From positions 17,794,526 through 17,858,525 of the forward strand of contig JAOANR010000004.1 of NCBI GenBank assembly GCA_030278955.1: a stretch of 64,000 bases of DNA, read 5' to 3'. A program made the position numbers and the translations under genes. Under the pieces are notes generated by a model, which saw nothing but the letters and a program-made list of their open reading frames with translations, searched no databases and had not been told where the DNA came from. Source of the stretch: Hygrophila difformis. Its lineage: Eukaryota > Streptophyta > Magnoliopsida > Lamiales > Acanthaceae. Position 1 is the stretch's first letter; the number at the start of each line of letters is the position of its first letter. Shown in pieces: positions 45,969-59,532 of the stretch.

Positions 45969-48529
45969 CATGGGCTAAAGGAATAAAAATCCATAATCTC
46001 AAATATTAAAAGATAATTGGAGTGTAAACTTCAGTAAGACTATCGGAAAGCATTAGCTATTACAAAGGTTTATGAGTTAATATATTACTATAAATTACTC
46101 TTTTACACACATTGCATGCAGATATAGATTGTGTGTTGCATTTGAATGAATAGCTTAAAATAAATTTTCAAGTTTTTGCTATAAAAAATTATATATACAA
46201 AATTTAATTCTTTCCTCAAAAGGCTCCAGATATTTTTTTTTTTAAAAAAAAAGAAAGTACAAAACTAAAAAAAATAAAACAAAAATGGAATGGAGGGATT
46301 TTTTACAAACACATTATATACTCTCTAATTTCCTATACAAAATTCAAACATTAAGCAACATAAATGTAGAAAGATATCAAATTCATGAAAATTGTCATTT
46401 GCATCTAGAATTCCCTTACAAATGAAAACAAAATTGGAACGAAAATCAAAGCGCTTAAACTCCGTTCAAGAATCCGTAAATCTTATGCAAAATATAAAAT
46501 TCTTGATCATTTGCATCATAAAAGGAGAGAATTCAAATAGGAACAGAATGATATGAGAGAATTGATTCCATAGTATCATTATATCAATATTGTAGTATAA
46601 AATTGCTAAAATCACCTGAAATTGCTACAATCACACTGAATGAGGTATGAGCAATCAAATTCAAATAGGAACAAAATGATAAGAGAGAATTGATTACATA
46701 GTATCACTATATCAATATTGTAGTATAAAAACTCCTTATGTGGATGTAGTTATGTATGAAATTAGTATATAGTCATATTGACATTCAATAACAATATGTA
46801 ATGGCATTTGATTGTAACTGTCCGTATATATAAATAACTTTCACAATGATTATCCCATCATATTTGTTGTTATTAAATGAATTTATCATACTTCATATTA
46901 TATTCATCATTTGTCTTAATATGAAGAATGATTTAACTTTGGAGAATGAATCCAAAAATGTGTGATTAATATTTAAATATAAAATTAGTGGAGAACAATA
47001 AGTTACTATAATAAAGAAGTATCCACTTTTTATATTTACATTTTCAGCAAAATTAGCAGTTTTTCAACTATTATGGAATGATTGTCTTCCTATTTTCCTT
47101 AGTAATAATATATAAGTGAATACATTTTTGGCACATCATTAAAAATATTATGCATGTTTTTAATGTTATGCACGATTCGATGCACAGAAGGGCTCAGTTC
47201 TATAGTCATATAATTAACACTTCAAGTTTTCATATTTTTCTTGACAATATATTAGCAAATGATATCGTAAAATCCACTAATAATTTTTTTGACCATTTTG
47301 AAAAACTAAAAAAATGCAAAATTCTGGATTATGTTCATAAGAAAAAAATTATTTTTTCAATAATTATTTTTCTTTATATTATTTTCTTTTATTAAAATTA
47401 TTTTTATGATAAAAAATATATTTAAAAATTAAACCTTATACAAAAAATCAGGATTAAATTTTGACTAAATTTTTATAATGAATTATAATTTCTTATTAAC
47501 TATATATATCTATATATATTGATAAATTACCTAAAAGATGATTATAATTAATTTTATTATATATTTTGTATTGACACCTATGTGTCGTCAAATGTGTGTG
47601 TAAGTACAAACTACACATTATTATTTTATTATATTGATTTATCTTAATATTTTAGTCTTGAATTTTAATATAAATAATATAATATATATCTGAAAATATT
47701 ACTTATTCAATTAAAGAATTTATAATGTATTGGTTTAACTAAATTTATCATAAATATCAAATATATTATAATTTATTTTCAATTTATATTTTATTAAAAA
47801 AATATATGGAAAGATTTTCTCAAGATTTTCTTATACTAACAAATAGATTTATTATGTAAATATAGAATATTTAAAAGATTGATCACATGGCGTGTATGAT
47901 GATTCAACGCTGACATGTAATTATTTTGGATGACTGTACGTTTTTGGATGATTAATTAATGCCTACGTGGAAACCTAAGACATAATTACTGTATAACCCT
48001 TGAAATTAAAAAGAATGAAGTATATTTAATAAAGGGTAATACAGTCTGCACACGACGGTTTGTTCATAAATATTTAGGTAAAAAAATCAAGAATTTTTGT
48101 AGCATTGTTATAGTTAAAAGTGTTCAGGTGCACCCGTTTATTACATACCAAAGTTCAAACATCTTAACTTATTTCTATCTTAAAAAAACAACATATATAA
48201 GATAAGTCTAGAAGAATACTGGTGGATGTAGTTCTACAGGTTCAAGTAACATATATAAAAATTAGAAGGATAAGATCTAAATAAATATGTATGGATGGGA
48301 GCTCTTTTCAAATACCAAATATGATTATACATTTCATTACAATTTAGTATAGCTCCAAGATAAAAAGCCACAGGGGGCAATCAATCATTGCAATCAAATA
48401 ATGAAAGCGAGTCCCTTTGAAGTTAAAAATTTATATTCCTCTTAATATCCTTTTCTTGGGTGACAGTAAGATTGGAACATGATATGTTCCACAACCAGTG
48501 AACAACGGATTTTCTTCGATATATGATAT
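45969..48529. other. AT-rich intergenic DNA, left copy of segmental duplication
   Basis: No gene recognised. 45964 to about 47720 is paralogous to about 49010-50900. A 74-bp direct repeat (about 46530-46603 and 46658-46731) contains AATTCAAATAGGAAC...TATCAATATTGTAGTATAAAA. An 81-codon frame at 47150-47395 is AT-driven (poly-I/F/K) and not supported as a gene. 47720-48529 shows nothing identifiable. Confidence 0.5.
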
Positions 48530-50906
48530 GTATAATAGAGAATACATATACACAAACACTTATAGTGGGCGAGGTTCACTGAACAATGGGGAAAGATGGT
48601 AGGCATATTAAAACTGGATTATAATTCACAATACCCTCTTGTAAATTACTCCCTCTGTCCCATTTAACTTGTCTTGTTTCACTTTTGCACACAATCCAAT
48701 GCACTTTTTCAACTGTTAATATCTCAAAATATGTACAATGAAAAATTTTGCAAAATATATATTATAAAACTACATGATCATACGATTCTAACAAGACCCA
48801 ACTCGATTATTTTTCTCTAAATATATACTTGTGATAAAGTTGAGTCAAAGCTGAACAATGAACAGTGTAAAAAAGTCAAACAGGACAAGTGTGGTGGGAC
48901 GGAGGGAGTATAAGCTAATCAATAGAGGAAGAAGGTCAAAAATTAATGTGTAAGAGTAATTACTTAGGTAGTAAGAGATAATTATTCTCCGCAAATAGAA
49001 TTGGAAACCATGGACTAAAAGACCAAAAGGGAATAATCTCAAACATTAAAAGATCATTGTAGTGTAAACGTTAAGACTGCCTGAAAGCGTTAGTTATTAC
49101 GAAGGTTCATCAGTAAATGTGTTAATATAAATTAACTTTTTCCCACCCCTTGCATGCATGTATAGATTGTATGTTTCATTGAATGAATAGCTTAAAACGA
49201 TTTTTCAGTTTTTGCTATAAAAAAATCATATATATGAATTTATTCTACAAATTCAATAGCCAGTGAGGCATACTAAATTTGTGCTAAAACTCGATATTCA
49301 TTTGGTATACTTGATTCAATGATTCAACTCTTCAAGGTACATTTCATGAGTTATACAAAGTTAACTCATAGTTGCAGAATTTTTTTGTGTTTGAGAGAAT
49401 ACACGTGCTGTAAAATTTTTTAAATCCATATTTTCCATATAAATACAACCTGAGTTAGAATCCATATCTCAGTTATGCACTCCATTATCCTTTCTCCACT
49501 CAACAAACTACATCACTCTTTATAAATGAGAATAAAGTTCAAGTATTTAATAAATGAACATTTGTATTAGTATAGTGTGTTCATCACACAATCAGAGATA
49601 TCTACATACAATACATTGTCAATCGAAGTTATATATCACACAATCATCCTCAAGATTGAATACTCAGACAAAATTTAGTTGATTTCTCAAAAGGATCGAG
49701 ATAAAAATTGAAAAAGAAAGAACAAAACTTTTTACAAAAAAACATAAATGAAATGGAGGCATTTTTTCGAACACATTGAATATTGTCTAAGTTTCTATAT
49801 ATAATCCATACATTAAGAAACCTAAATGTAGAAAGAGATCAAATTCATTGCCATTGGCATCAGAACTTCCAGAATCTAACAAGTCAAACAAACTTTGAAC
49901 GAAAACCAAATTGCTTAGCCTCATTCAAGAATCCTTGAATCTTATGAAAATGATGTTATCAAGAGAAATAATGGCAACATAAATTCATTATGCTTTTTCT
50001 GAAGTGAAAAAAAAAAGAAAAAAAAAAAAGAAAAGCCATAAACTTAAAATTCAAGGTTATGAAGACTATTAAGTATTTAACAATTTAGTGGCAGAATTGA
50101 CCATCTAACTTAATATTTTAAATTTGAGAAAACATGTTTAGTACTACTATTCAAATTAAAGTCAGGTGAGGGCACGTTATCATTCATCATTGATGGAAGA
50201 ATTAATAGAATAATAACTGAAAAAAGAATAAAGATTCATTATTATTTAACTGATAAATTGAACATTGTAAAAATAATTTGGTGAAACTGATGTAGACAAT
50301 GTAAACATTACAGTAACATTATGCAACTTAAATAATACAAAATCACTATTATGTTCATAAATATTTGTATTTGAGACATTTAAAAAAATGAGGAAAATAT
50401 ATAATATATATATATTCGTTATACATATAAAAGGTGGAAGAATTTATTTGGAACAATTGCTACCAAAATTTTAAAAACCAAACTAAATTAAAAATTAGTC
50501 ATATGTCAATGCAATTCACACAATTTAACCGTCAATCATTGAGAATGGAAGATATGTTAATTATTAATATCAAAATTATAATTATATTTATACCTATAAT
50601 TAAAAATGAAATTCAATAATTACTTTTATTTATATTATGTAGTTTATTAAATTTTTCTATGTAAAAAATTATATTTAAAAATTAAACCTGATACCCAAAA
50701 TTAAAATTGAAATATTATATTTTATAATGAGTTTTAATTTCTTATTAACTATATATAGTTTGATAAATTAAATGAATTATGGTTATTAATTATTAATTAA
50801 TTTTTAATTTATATATTGATTGAGGTTTTCAAGCTCAAATTTTTATATAATTAATATAATATATTTGAAAATAATAACATACTCAATTAAATAATATCTG
50901 TCGAGC
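48530..50906. repeat. Right copy of an old tandem segmental duplication
   Basis: Blocks at 48600-49220, 49680-49960 and 50600-50890 align in order with 34715-34873 plus 45964-46190, 46210-46500 and 47340-47715. Differences are many, so it predates TE-D. The right copy gained a Stowaway MITE and about 450 bp at about 49235-49680, lacks TE-D, and is cut on the right by the TE-H LTR. Confidence 0.75.
48649..48908. mobile_element. Stowaway-type MITE (260 bp), TSD TA
   Basis: Ends CTCCCTCTGTCCCA and TGGGACGGAGGGAG form terminal inverted repeats of about 25 bp with five mismatches, flanked by TA on both sides (48647-48648, 48909-48910). The paralogous segment near 34770 reads AAATTATAAGC with no insert, which is the empty site. 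CTCCCTCCGTCCC ends and TA target are the hallmark of Tc1/mariner-derived Stowaway MITEs. No coding capacity. Confidence 0.93.
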
Positions 50907-53900
50907 TGTAACGCTCCGAAAACTCAAACCTGATTTTCGCAAGCATTACCGCCGTACTAACTATCCTAAACTAGTGGCCAGCTAATTTAAAACAGCTAGT
51001 ACAAGGCTGAGTAAACCTGGAGTGATCCTCTGATTAATACAGTTTAATGCGGAAGCTAAAAACAAATAAAACACATAAGCACATAGGAGGTCTCACCATA
51101 ATAATCAAATAAATATTTCAGCAGCTCAACCAGGCTGCAAGCCTCTCAAACAGTATCTAAACATCATACCAAATCTCAACAGGGCTACTAGCCCAAAACA
51201 ATAAATCACATAAGCCACAGGCCTACATAGAATAAATCCTAGGCTCACAGGCCTCAACTAGCATAAAATCCAAAGCCAAGTAATATAAGCAAAACAACAT
51301 AGAACCACATAAACATATATAATGAATGGACAGATAAATCCTATCTATGTGATCTCTCATCCCATACCCAATCATGCTCCAGCGCCTCCAGCAGGATCTA
51401 TAAAACAGACAAAAGCAAATGAGTCAGTACAACGTACTCAGCAAGGGATATGCGTGCAGGGGAAATAAAGGGGAAAACACGATATAAGAATAAGCAAAAT
51501 ATAAAAAAAAGCGGAATATAAATAAAACAGATAAAACATCACACCGTCCCATACCGGTGCTTCAACCACAAACATACAAAAGACATAAATAAATCATCAC
51601 ACCGTCCCATACCGGTGCTTCAACCACAAACATACAATTTATGCGCGTGATGCATGACCTAACATACACCTATCTACCCTATATTGAAATGCAATGAATA
51701 TGCCTAGCCGGCAACCTAAGAACCCGGGCGGTATGAACCCACGGGTGAGGATATCATCAACTCCAACCCGTTACAGGGTAACATACACCATCCCCGCAGG
51801 GATCCGCAATCGCGCCAGCCGTAGCTGAATATCATATCTCGCCCCACTGGGCCAACAGGCATAACAGCCAATAATCCACCCCGTAGGGTCAACAGGCAAA
51901 ACAGCCAATAACAGGCATAACAGCCAATAATCCACCCTGTAGGGCCATCGGGACTCAACAACACCTGTGAAGGCTGCCCGATCAATCATAAATATCATAA
52001 CAACCCATCGGGTTAATAACCGTCAATTCCATGCAATAACATGCATGTGACAATTATACCATGATGTTCAAGCACCTAATCACTAGGTTCGATGCATCTC
52101 AACATATAAAGAATTCAATATATAGCCCCTAAGCTGAGGCATTAACGTTACAATTCAATAATCAATGAATAATTAACAATATCACGATTTAACAATTCCT
52201 CCAAGCTATTCAATAACCCCCATGGATAATGATCATTCCACGATTTATCGATAACATTTGGAGAAGTCATAATAATATATCGACAGCTCCCTGAGTAATA
52301 TAAATGCTCCCATATTTTAAATCATCGCAAGAGATTCATAATTAATCAAATAGAGCGAGGAATTCGATAATAATAAACGAATAAGCGTTCATCACCCTCT
52401 AAGTGATATGGAAATCCGAGAAGCATCCCATCATCTAAATTATCATACCGTAAGCTTAAACCACTATAATTATTGTGAATAATAAACCTGCAAATCAAAC
52501 ATAAGAGAAAACGAGCAAAAACCCGATATCATCCAATATCACCCCAACACACATAAAAATGCAAGCATAACCCTTGCCTTTATAATCGATCTTTGATGCT
52601 AGCATATCACCTCTTCACTATTTCATATCTCACCATTTGAACTCGCAATTGTCCTACAAAATTCAAGTTCAATAATATAAACCATTCTCTAACTTGTATA
52701 ACAAAAATCCTAAATAATATAAATGAACCCATCCCTTAATTTAGAAATTCTATACCATCCAAAACATTTACAGATCTTAAATCTCATTTTCCGTCATTTT
52801 CAAGTCAAAACATTTCTAAGCCATGAACACCATCCAATTGATTTAATTAAGTAATTCCAATTAATACATTCAACTAAGACACCCAACAAATCCAAAACAG
52901 TAAAATCTATTTAATAAATTAAATCAAGCACCCAAAAGTATCATACATTCGACATATATACCAACATAGAATTTAAATAATTCTAGCTAATCCCACAAAG
53001 CCAATACACTCAAAATAATCAATGCTTTCCTAGTCAACAAGTAAAGTTCTAACAATTGCCAATAAGTTCTCAATTTTCAAAATAAAACAACTCCCAAAGA
53101 TTGCACATTTTAATCAACCAATATAAGCATCAATTATTGATAGTGAATTCAATTCTTCCAAATCCAATTTTAAATCAAACTAACATACTTGCTAGCTTCA
53201 TATTTAAAAATAATAACTCACTTCTCAACAATCCAAACCTTTAAAAATCAACTTTAGCTATCCCAAAGATCCTCCAATGTAACCATACTTCAACGTTCAA
53301 GAGTCCTTAACTTGATTTAAAAAGAGGATTTACTTAAGAAGCTCCAACAGCTCAACAATATAGTCCTAACCTAATTTATTTAAAAACTCTTCCATTTGTA
53401 TACAAAAATACACGACCATCAAATGTTTCCAAATTGACAATTTAACTCTAATTCCAATAATATCAATATTCAAGAGTCACTCTATTAACTAAAGAATTAT
53501 CATCGAGTCTTAATTCACAAAACTTCCACAATCCCAAGTCTAATAGTTAAACCAATTTGTTTAACCAATTCAATCATCTTCAATAAGCAGTCCCAGGCCA
53601 GCTTTCCAAATCAATTCAATACTCTGACTCTTTAATTCAATCCCAATCCAAGGGTTAAAAGAGTTTATAAGATTTCACAAACCATTAATAAACAACTAAC
53701 AAATGAAGATTTATCAATGGTCATAATCAAAGCAAGAATTCCCTACTACACCACTAACTCCAAAATCCCATCTTAATCCTCCAACTTCATATTGTAACAA
53801 TAATAGCAATTTTTCTCATTTTATTCCACAATTACAAATTTCAATTATTCAAACATAATCCAATATTAACCTTCAATCCAATTACAGCAGCAACCCACAA

Positions 53901-54726
53901 TAATAATTCCCACATATGAAAAAAACTCAATAACTTTAAACACATGAGTAAGGTATTCAACTAATCCATTTACCCCTTCAATAAGCACATCGAGATCAAT
54001 ATTTGGGCACACATATTTCAACCACACTTACCACAATTAAACAAGGGAATCCTCTTCAACCCATCATCAATGTCGCTGCCGACCTCCGCCACGACACCAG
54101 CCCGTCAACACCACCGCCGAGCTTCGTCGCCAGAGAGCGACACCTCCGCCATCAACAGAAACGACGCAGCAGCAGGCTGCGCATCACAGCGTGCAGACAC
54201 ACACTGTGCTTCTCCGGTCGCAGCGCCACCATCACTATGCCGTGGCCTCCTCCCCGCCATGGTCTCCATTGCGTCGTTGCCTGACTGCCAACACAACACA
54301 ACCGCTACTCCCCTTTCTCCATCGGAACAAAAAGAAATAGAAGAGGAAGAAGTGGGACGGAAGAATTGGGAAAACATTATGCCAAGAACTCACCTTGCTT
54401 GAAGCTTGAAGATGGCTTCAATTTTCTCTTCTCCAGCCGCTTCTCTTCCTCCCTCCATGTCGTGGTGTGAAGCTCCAAAATCCCTAGCTTCTCAATTGAC
54501 GGGAGTTAGTGAAAGAGAAGGAAATGCCCAAATGAGAAAAAATCCCTAATTTCAAGGTCCAATGACTCTTATGCAATTTCTATTTACAAATGGGTTCCTA
54601 ATCTATTTCATAATGGCAACACATGGGCTTGTATAAAAATTGTGACTTATCCACATAAGTGCAATCACCAATTAATCTAAGCCCAATTATTGTTTTAATC
54701 CATAAATAATTAATTGGGATATTACA
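50907..54726 (-). mobile_element. TE-H 3' LTR, 3.8 kb
   Basis: Starts TGTAACGCTCC and ends GGGATATTACA, followed by a minus-strand PPT-like TTCTCTTCCCTTTAGG. It contains a ~59-bp tandem duplication (CACCGTCCCATACCGGTGCTTC, split as CACCGTCCCATAC plus CGGTGCTTC, about 51541-51635) and repeated CAACAGGCATAACAGCC words (51858-51930). A predicted intron runs from donor AAG/GTGAGT (54393) to acceptor TTTTATAG (51398), preceded by GTACTGACTC. No other copy is in the window. Confidence 0.75.
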
Positions 54727-56064
54727 TTCTCTTCCCTTTAGGATCATTCGTCCCCGAATGACGTTATGGTATGGATCATTAGATTATCTCCACTGAATTG
54801 GAGTGGAATCCAACTCCAAATTACTTTCCTACATTTTACCTTCTCGGGTCTCCATAAGCTTTGATTTATATGGATATCTTTTTTTTTTTTTTAGTCTGTC
54901 TCTGATAACTTCTGATAAGTCTAGTTGTCTTCTTGAAGAGTTCTAAACTCAACTCTTCTCATTTCAAAGAGCGACTCATTTGTGAGGAACTTTACACTTC
55001 TTTCCCGATTAATTCTTAAAAAGTGCCAAACGAATATTCGCTCGTGGGCGGTTATTCTAAAAGAATCTTTACTTCGGCAGTCTGGTCAATGGCTTAGCCA
55101 TGCTAGAGAATCCCTCAATGAACTTGAGATAGTAGCCAACTATACTCAAGAAAACTCCGGATCTCCACAACATTCTTTGGGGCTTACTATTTCGACACAA
55201 CCTCAACCTTTGCAGGGTCCACTGATACAACCTCGCCAGAAACAATGTGCCCAGAATGACACCTTCTCCTACCAGAACTCACACTTGAAGAGTTTAGCAT
55301 ACAATTTATGCTCAACAAAATTCTCAAATGGTCCGCGTGTGACTAACTAGTCAGTGAGTACACCAGGATAACATATATGAGCGCAAACACCCACACATTC
55401 AGCAGGGAACAAAATATGCATATGAATAATGAAGATCGCTGGTGCATTAGTCGAACCGAAAGGCATGACCGTGAATTCAAAATGTCCATAGCGAGTCCTG
55501 GAATCTGTCTCAGGCCTATCCACCTACGCCACGCTTATCTGATGTTAGCCTAACCACAAATCAATCTTGCTGAACACGCTGACCCTTCTTAACTAATCAA
55601 GGAAATCCTCAATCCGAGGTAAAAGAGTACTTGTTCTTTACCGTGATCCGATACAATCATATATAATCAATGAACATTCTCATGGAACCATCCTTCCTAA
55701 CAAACAACACTGAAGCTCACCAAGGCGTGCTACTCGGCTATATACACCCCTTACCCGTTAACTCATTAAACAGATTTAACTCAGCAAGAGTCATTCTGCA
55801 AAGAGCCTTAGAAATATGAGCTACATCAGGCATCAATTCAATAGTAAAGTCACCCGAGTAAGTAGGAGACTTAGAATTTCTTCGGAGAAATACATCCCCA
55901 AACTCAGATACAACAGGACACTCGAAGCATAATGAACCTCTGTTTGAAGATCCCTCATTTTCCACAGAGATAAAACTATACCATGTGTATCAAACTACAC
56001 AACGAAGCAACAGAAACCACACTAATAGCAGGTGGAATCGAATAAGGTCGGTAAGAAACATACT
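54727..56064 (-). pseudogene. TE-H internal fragment: decayed Ty3 RT
   Basis: On the minus strand, 55738-55965 encodes the RT entry region (PVVSEFGDVFLRR, FTIELMPDVAHISKALCRMT, ELTGKGCI). Further decayed RT continues to about 55000, with a recognisable remnant of the EIRSFLG motif near 55150. RNase H and integrase are missing: the RT remnant lies only a few hundred bp from the PPT at 54727. The sequence is dense with stops and frameshifts and clearly diverged from TE-B/C/D. It is cut at 56064 by TE-G; the rest should lie beyond the window. Confidence 0.75.
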
Positions 56065-59000
56065 TGTAACACCCCGGATTTGATAACCCAGGCCGGGATG
56101 TCACCGCCACACCTCCCTAACAAGACACGGTTTCTCCGAGCTTGCTAAAGAGATGCAAGGCTATGGTTTTTCAGGATTTAAATCATTCAAACAGCCCATT
56201 GTAATATAATTTAAAAATAATAATATCAAAGTTGCAGCGGAGAATAATATTTAAATACATGTATTGCAGCGGAATTTAAATATAGGGCCAACATGGCCAA
56301 AACACGGGTTAAACAGGCCCGTTCATGCAAGTCGTAACTAAATGTAAGAATTTAAATTAGAGTTTTTCCCCAAATGTTCCCATGTATGCATATGATGGTG
56401 CATAATCCTCATACTCTGAAAGAAAAGGGGAAAAATGGTTTGGGTCAGCAAAACGTGCTGAGTAAGTTAACACCTAGCATGATTTAGGGGTTTCAAAGCC
56501 TTTAATTAAATTAAATAAAAACATATGCATGCGAGACATGATTTAAATTTTAATTCATCTACTAATAATAATTTAATTACATAATTTAAAAAGGCAAGGA
56601 TTTCCACACGTTCATAATTTAACACACATGAAAAAGGGGTTTAATTAAATAATTAAATTTTTCTCCTAGGCATGCATACAAAGATATTCCATTTACAAAT
56701 TTTTAAGTAAATAATTTAATTGTATATTTGAACATGCATTACTCCATAATAATAATTTCATAAGATATGAAAATTTAAAGACATAATTTAAAGGCGTAAT
56801 TTAAAGACGTGCATAATTAAATAAATACTTAAAAATATTAAATCTTTTAATTCCCCGTTACGTAACCATTCCTTAATATTTTGTATAGCCGGTGATCCGG
56901 CGGCCGCAGCCGTGTCATAAGTATCTTGTATAGCCGGTGATCCGGCGGCCGCAGCCGTTTCATAAGTATCTCGTTTAGCCGGTGATCCGGCGGCCGCAGC
57001 CGTGTCATAAGTATCTTGTATAGCCGGTGATCCGGCGGCCAGCAGCCGTTTCGTAAGTATCTCATTTAGCCGGTGATCCGGCGGCCAGCAGCCGTATCTG
57101 CCATACCCAGTAACACTCCGGAGCCTCGGGAAATCCATACGGACAAACCCGAGAGAGTAGGCAATGTATCTCCCGCCGATTGGCGTAATATCTCATCTAA
57201 TTTCTCTCGTCCATTATAGGCCCGAAGAGAAAGGCTAGAGGGGCACCCTGCAGAGCACTCACCCTCCACCAAGTATCTCATGTATCGTTTAGATTTAATG
57301 TATCGGGGTTTTTCAAAAGTATAGATGTATCGTATTTCAAATCTTTGATCGTTCGTTTCAAAATTTCAAAATCCTTCGATTTAAAAGTATCTTGGCGTCA
57401 CGGTTTGCGCCTTTTCAATTTAAAAATACGGTTTAAGTCCGAAAAATCTGAAAACTTCACAGTTTATGCAAAACACCCTAACGAACAACTTTTGTGTTTT
57501 AACTTTTTCGAAATAAGTTGAAGAAACATGTCCAAAATCGATTCTATTATGCAAACAGAAATCTGTCTCGAAACAGATTTGTCACAGTTCGGAAAATTGG
57601 CTTTTTGACATATCAAATGGACTCCAAAAATTCTGAAATTTTAACCACATATACTAGACATGATTATCTACAACTTTCATTTAGATTGTAAAGATCAAAT
57701 CGGACTACAAAATATAGAAACAAACTCACTAAGTTCGAACATGCTCATAGGCAGATTTCGAAACACGTTTTGTCAAAACAGTTTCTTTTCGATGCGATTT
57801 AAAATAGCAAATGTAACGAAAATGTTTGAAATTTTTACACAACCTAGATTAATGTGTTGGGATTAAAAGTCTAGTTTTGCATTTTTCGGTTTGAACTCTC
57901 GAAATAGGGGTTTTGGTCCGATTTCAAATATATCACAGTTTCAAGTTCGAATCTCAAGGCAGGTTGGTTCTCGGCCGTTTTCGGATATCAAAACAAAATG
58001 CAAAATTATGAAAATTTTACACGAACTAGATCTATGTCTTAGGAACGTTTTTCATGTTTTAAGTTTTCCCGTTTGAGCAGTTTTAAGGGTTCGAAAAATT
58101 CGCACCAAATCACTGCGCTGGGGGTTTTTCGTGTTGACAGATTTTAGAGTTACTAAATCTCTATGTTTGGTTGCATTTTACGTCACCCAAAACCAAGTAA
58201 GCATTAACTTACAGTGGGGATGATGTCTAGGAGGCCACGGGGTCGTCCGAAATCCACGGGATGTCACGAACGAATCTCCTCAAGTCGATTTCCTCTTCCA
58301 ACGTCCACAATCCGAGTCCGAAAGCAAAAGTCTAAGGTTAGATCGGATTTTCGGGCATCGAAATATTAAACAAAAACCTATGGATGACTTACCAATGATT
58401 CAAGGACTGTAATCGATGATCTACACTCTTCCTTGGTCGTCGTCGGTCGCCGGAAACTCGTCGGAAGGTCGCCGGAAAGTCGTCGGGTGGGTGTTTTGCT
58501 TTGGGAGAGTTTGAGAGAGCTTTTGGGTGAATGGAGGCTGAAAATTGGAGTGGGAATCAACCCTCCTTCGACCTAATTCACCTTCCCTCGTCCAAAATCC
58601 ACTTTCCAAAGTCGGGGGTCGAATTATGGCAAGAAATCGCATAAACGCGTCAAATACAGCTGCCTGTGTGGTTGGCGCGGGGTTGGCGCTTGGTTTGGCC
58701 AAACCCCGCGCGGACACCGCGCGGACCCAGACTGGGCCTCGGTCTGGGCCGGGTCGTGCAATCCCTTTGGGCCTTCCTCTTCCTCCTTCCTTTTGGGCCT
58801 TTGTCTTCTCTTTGGGCCTTTCTCCTTCTATTTTCTTGGGCTATCTCTTGAACTTTAAATCCTATTTCAAATTTAATTGGATCTCAATTTAATTTCGGGT
58901 TCGAAATATTAAGTCCATATATATTTGGTTCCCATGCAATAATTTATTTAATTAAATTATTTTCGACTTCACGGGTTCTTGGATATTTAATTTCCTTCTT

Positions 59001-59093
59001 GAATTAAATTTTGTTTCTCATTTCATCTTTTGCAATTAAATTCCATTTCTCGTTTTATCTTTAAATTATTTATTTTATTTATATATTGTATTT

Positions 59094-59129
<36 letters not shown>

Positions 59130-59159
59130 TTTTATGTTGCAAAATTCTCGGGTATTACA
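56065..59159 (-). repeat. TE-G 3' LTR (3095 bp)
   Basis: TGTAACACCCC...GGGTATTACA. Carries five tandem GC-rich 45-bp units (56884-57105), a predicted intron (donor GGTAAGT at 58387-58393, acceptor TTTCAG ending at 56416, with GCTGACCC about 35 nt before), a GCGCGG-rich U3 and a long ATTT run (59095-59135). Confidence 0.92.
56884..57105 (-). repeat. Five 45-bp GC-rich repeats with GCCGG/CCGGC hairpin
   Basis: Units begin TATAGCCGGTGATCCGGC or TTTAGCCGG at 56884, 56929, 56974, 57019 and 57065. Each holds GCCGG-TGAT-CCGGC and ends in GTATCT. Other Tekay-type LTRs here have a single unit at this place. The 15-codon period creates spurious repeated reading frames. Confidence 0.92.
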
Positions 59160-59532
59160 GTCTACCCTCCTTAAGAATCAACTTCGTCCTCGAAGTTGTG
59201 TTTCCGCTTTTCTCGTGCTAAAGACTTTTTGTTGGTTTTATTTTTTTTGTGATATTGTGTTATTGAATTATTGTTCGATTGTTGATTGTTTGTTGTTTGA
59301 TTATTGTTTGACTGAACCCAGAATTGAAATTTCCGAGTTGCCTACGTACCCTGTGAAGGGATCAAGCCATGACGTAGTTCAAAACAAATTTGAATTTGTT
59401 TATTTATTGATTTGGGGATACAAAATATTCGGGTTGTTACATCCTCCCCCCCTTAAGATTACAGTTATGTCCCCATAACTGTTGTTGGATCGGTTTGACT
59501 CAGGGTTGGGTAACGTCGTATGCAATCATTTC
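59160..59532 (-). other. TE-G PPT2, spacer, PPT1 and residual pol end
   Basis: PPT2 next to the LTR. PPT1 (CTTAAGGGGGGGAGGA then TGTAACAACCCG) is at about 59438-59457. Just inside lies a relic of the pol end (MIAYDVTQP..., then GGGGACATAAC), which shows where pol was removed. Confidence 0.75.

Noticed and set aside
47150..47395. 81-codon open frame
   Set aside because: AT-rich DNA, low-complexity I/F/K composition, not preserved in the paralogous segment.
49235..49680. Candidate small transposon in the right duplication copy
   Set aside because: Extra sequence relative to the left copy, but no terminal inverted repeats or clear target duplication could be seen.
54003..54402. Overlapping open frames of 93 and 110 codons in a GC-rich patch
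   Set aside because: They lie inside the TE-H LTR near its promoter end, overlap in different frames and on both strands, and show no motif. Composition explains them.
56788..57138. Repeated-peptide frame (AAAGSPAIQDTYDT type), also at 62142-62420
   Set aside because: Produced by the five 45-bp LTR repeats, whose period is a multiple of three; no start context and identical in both LTRs.
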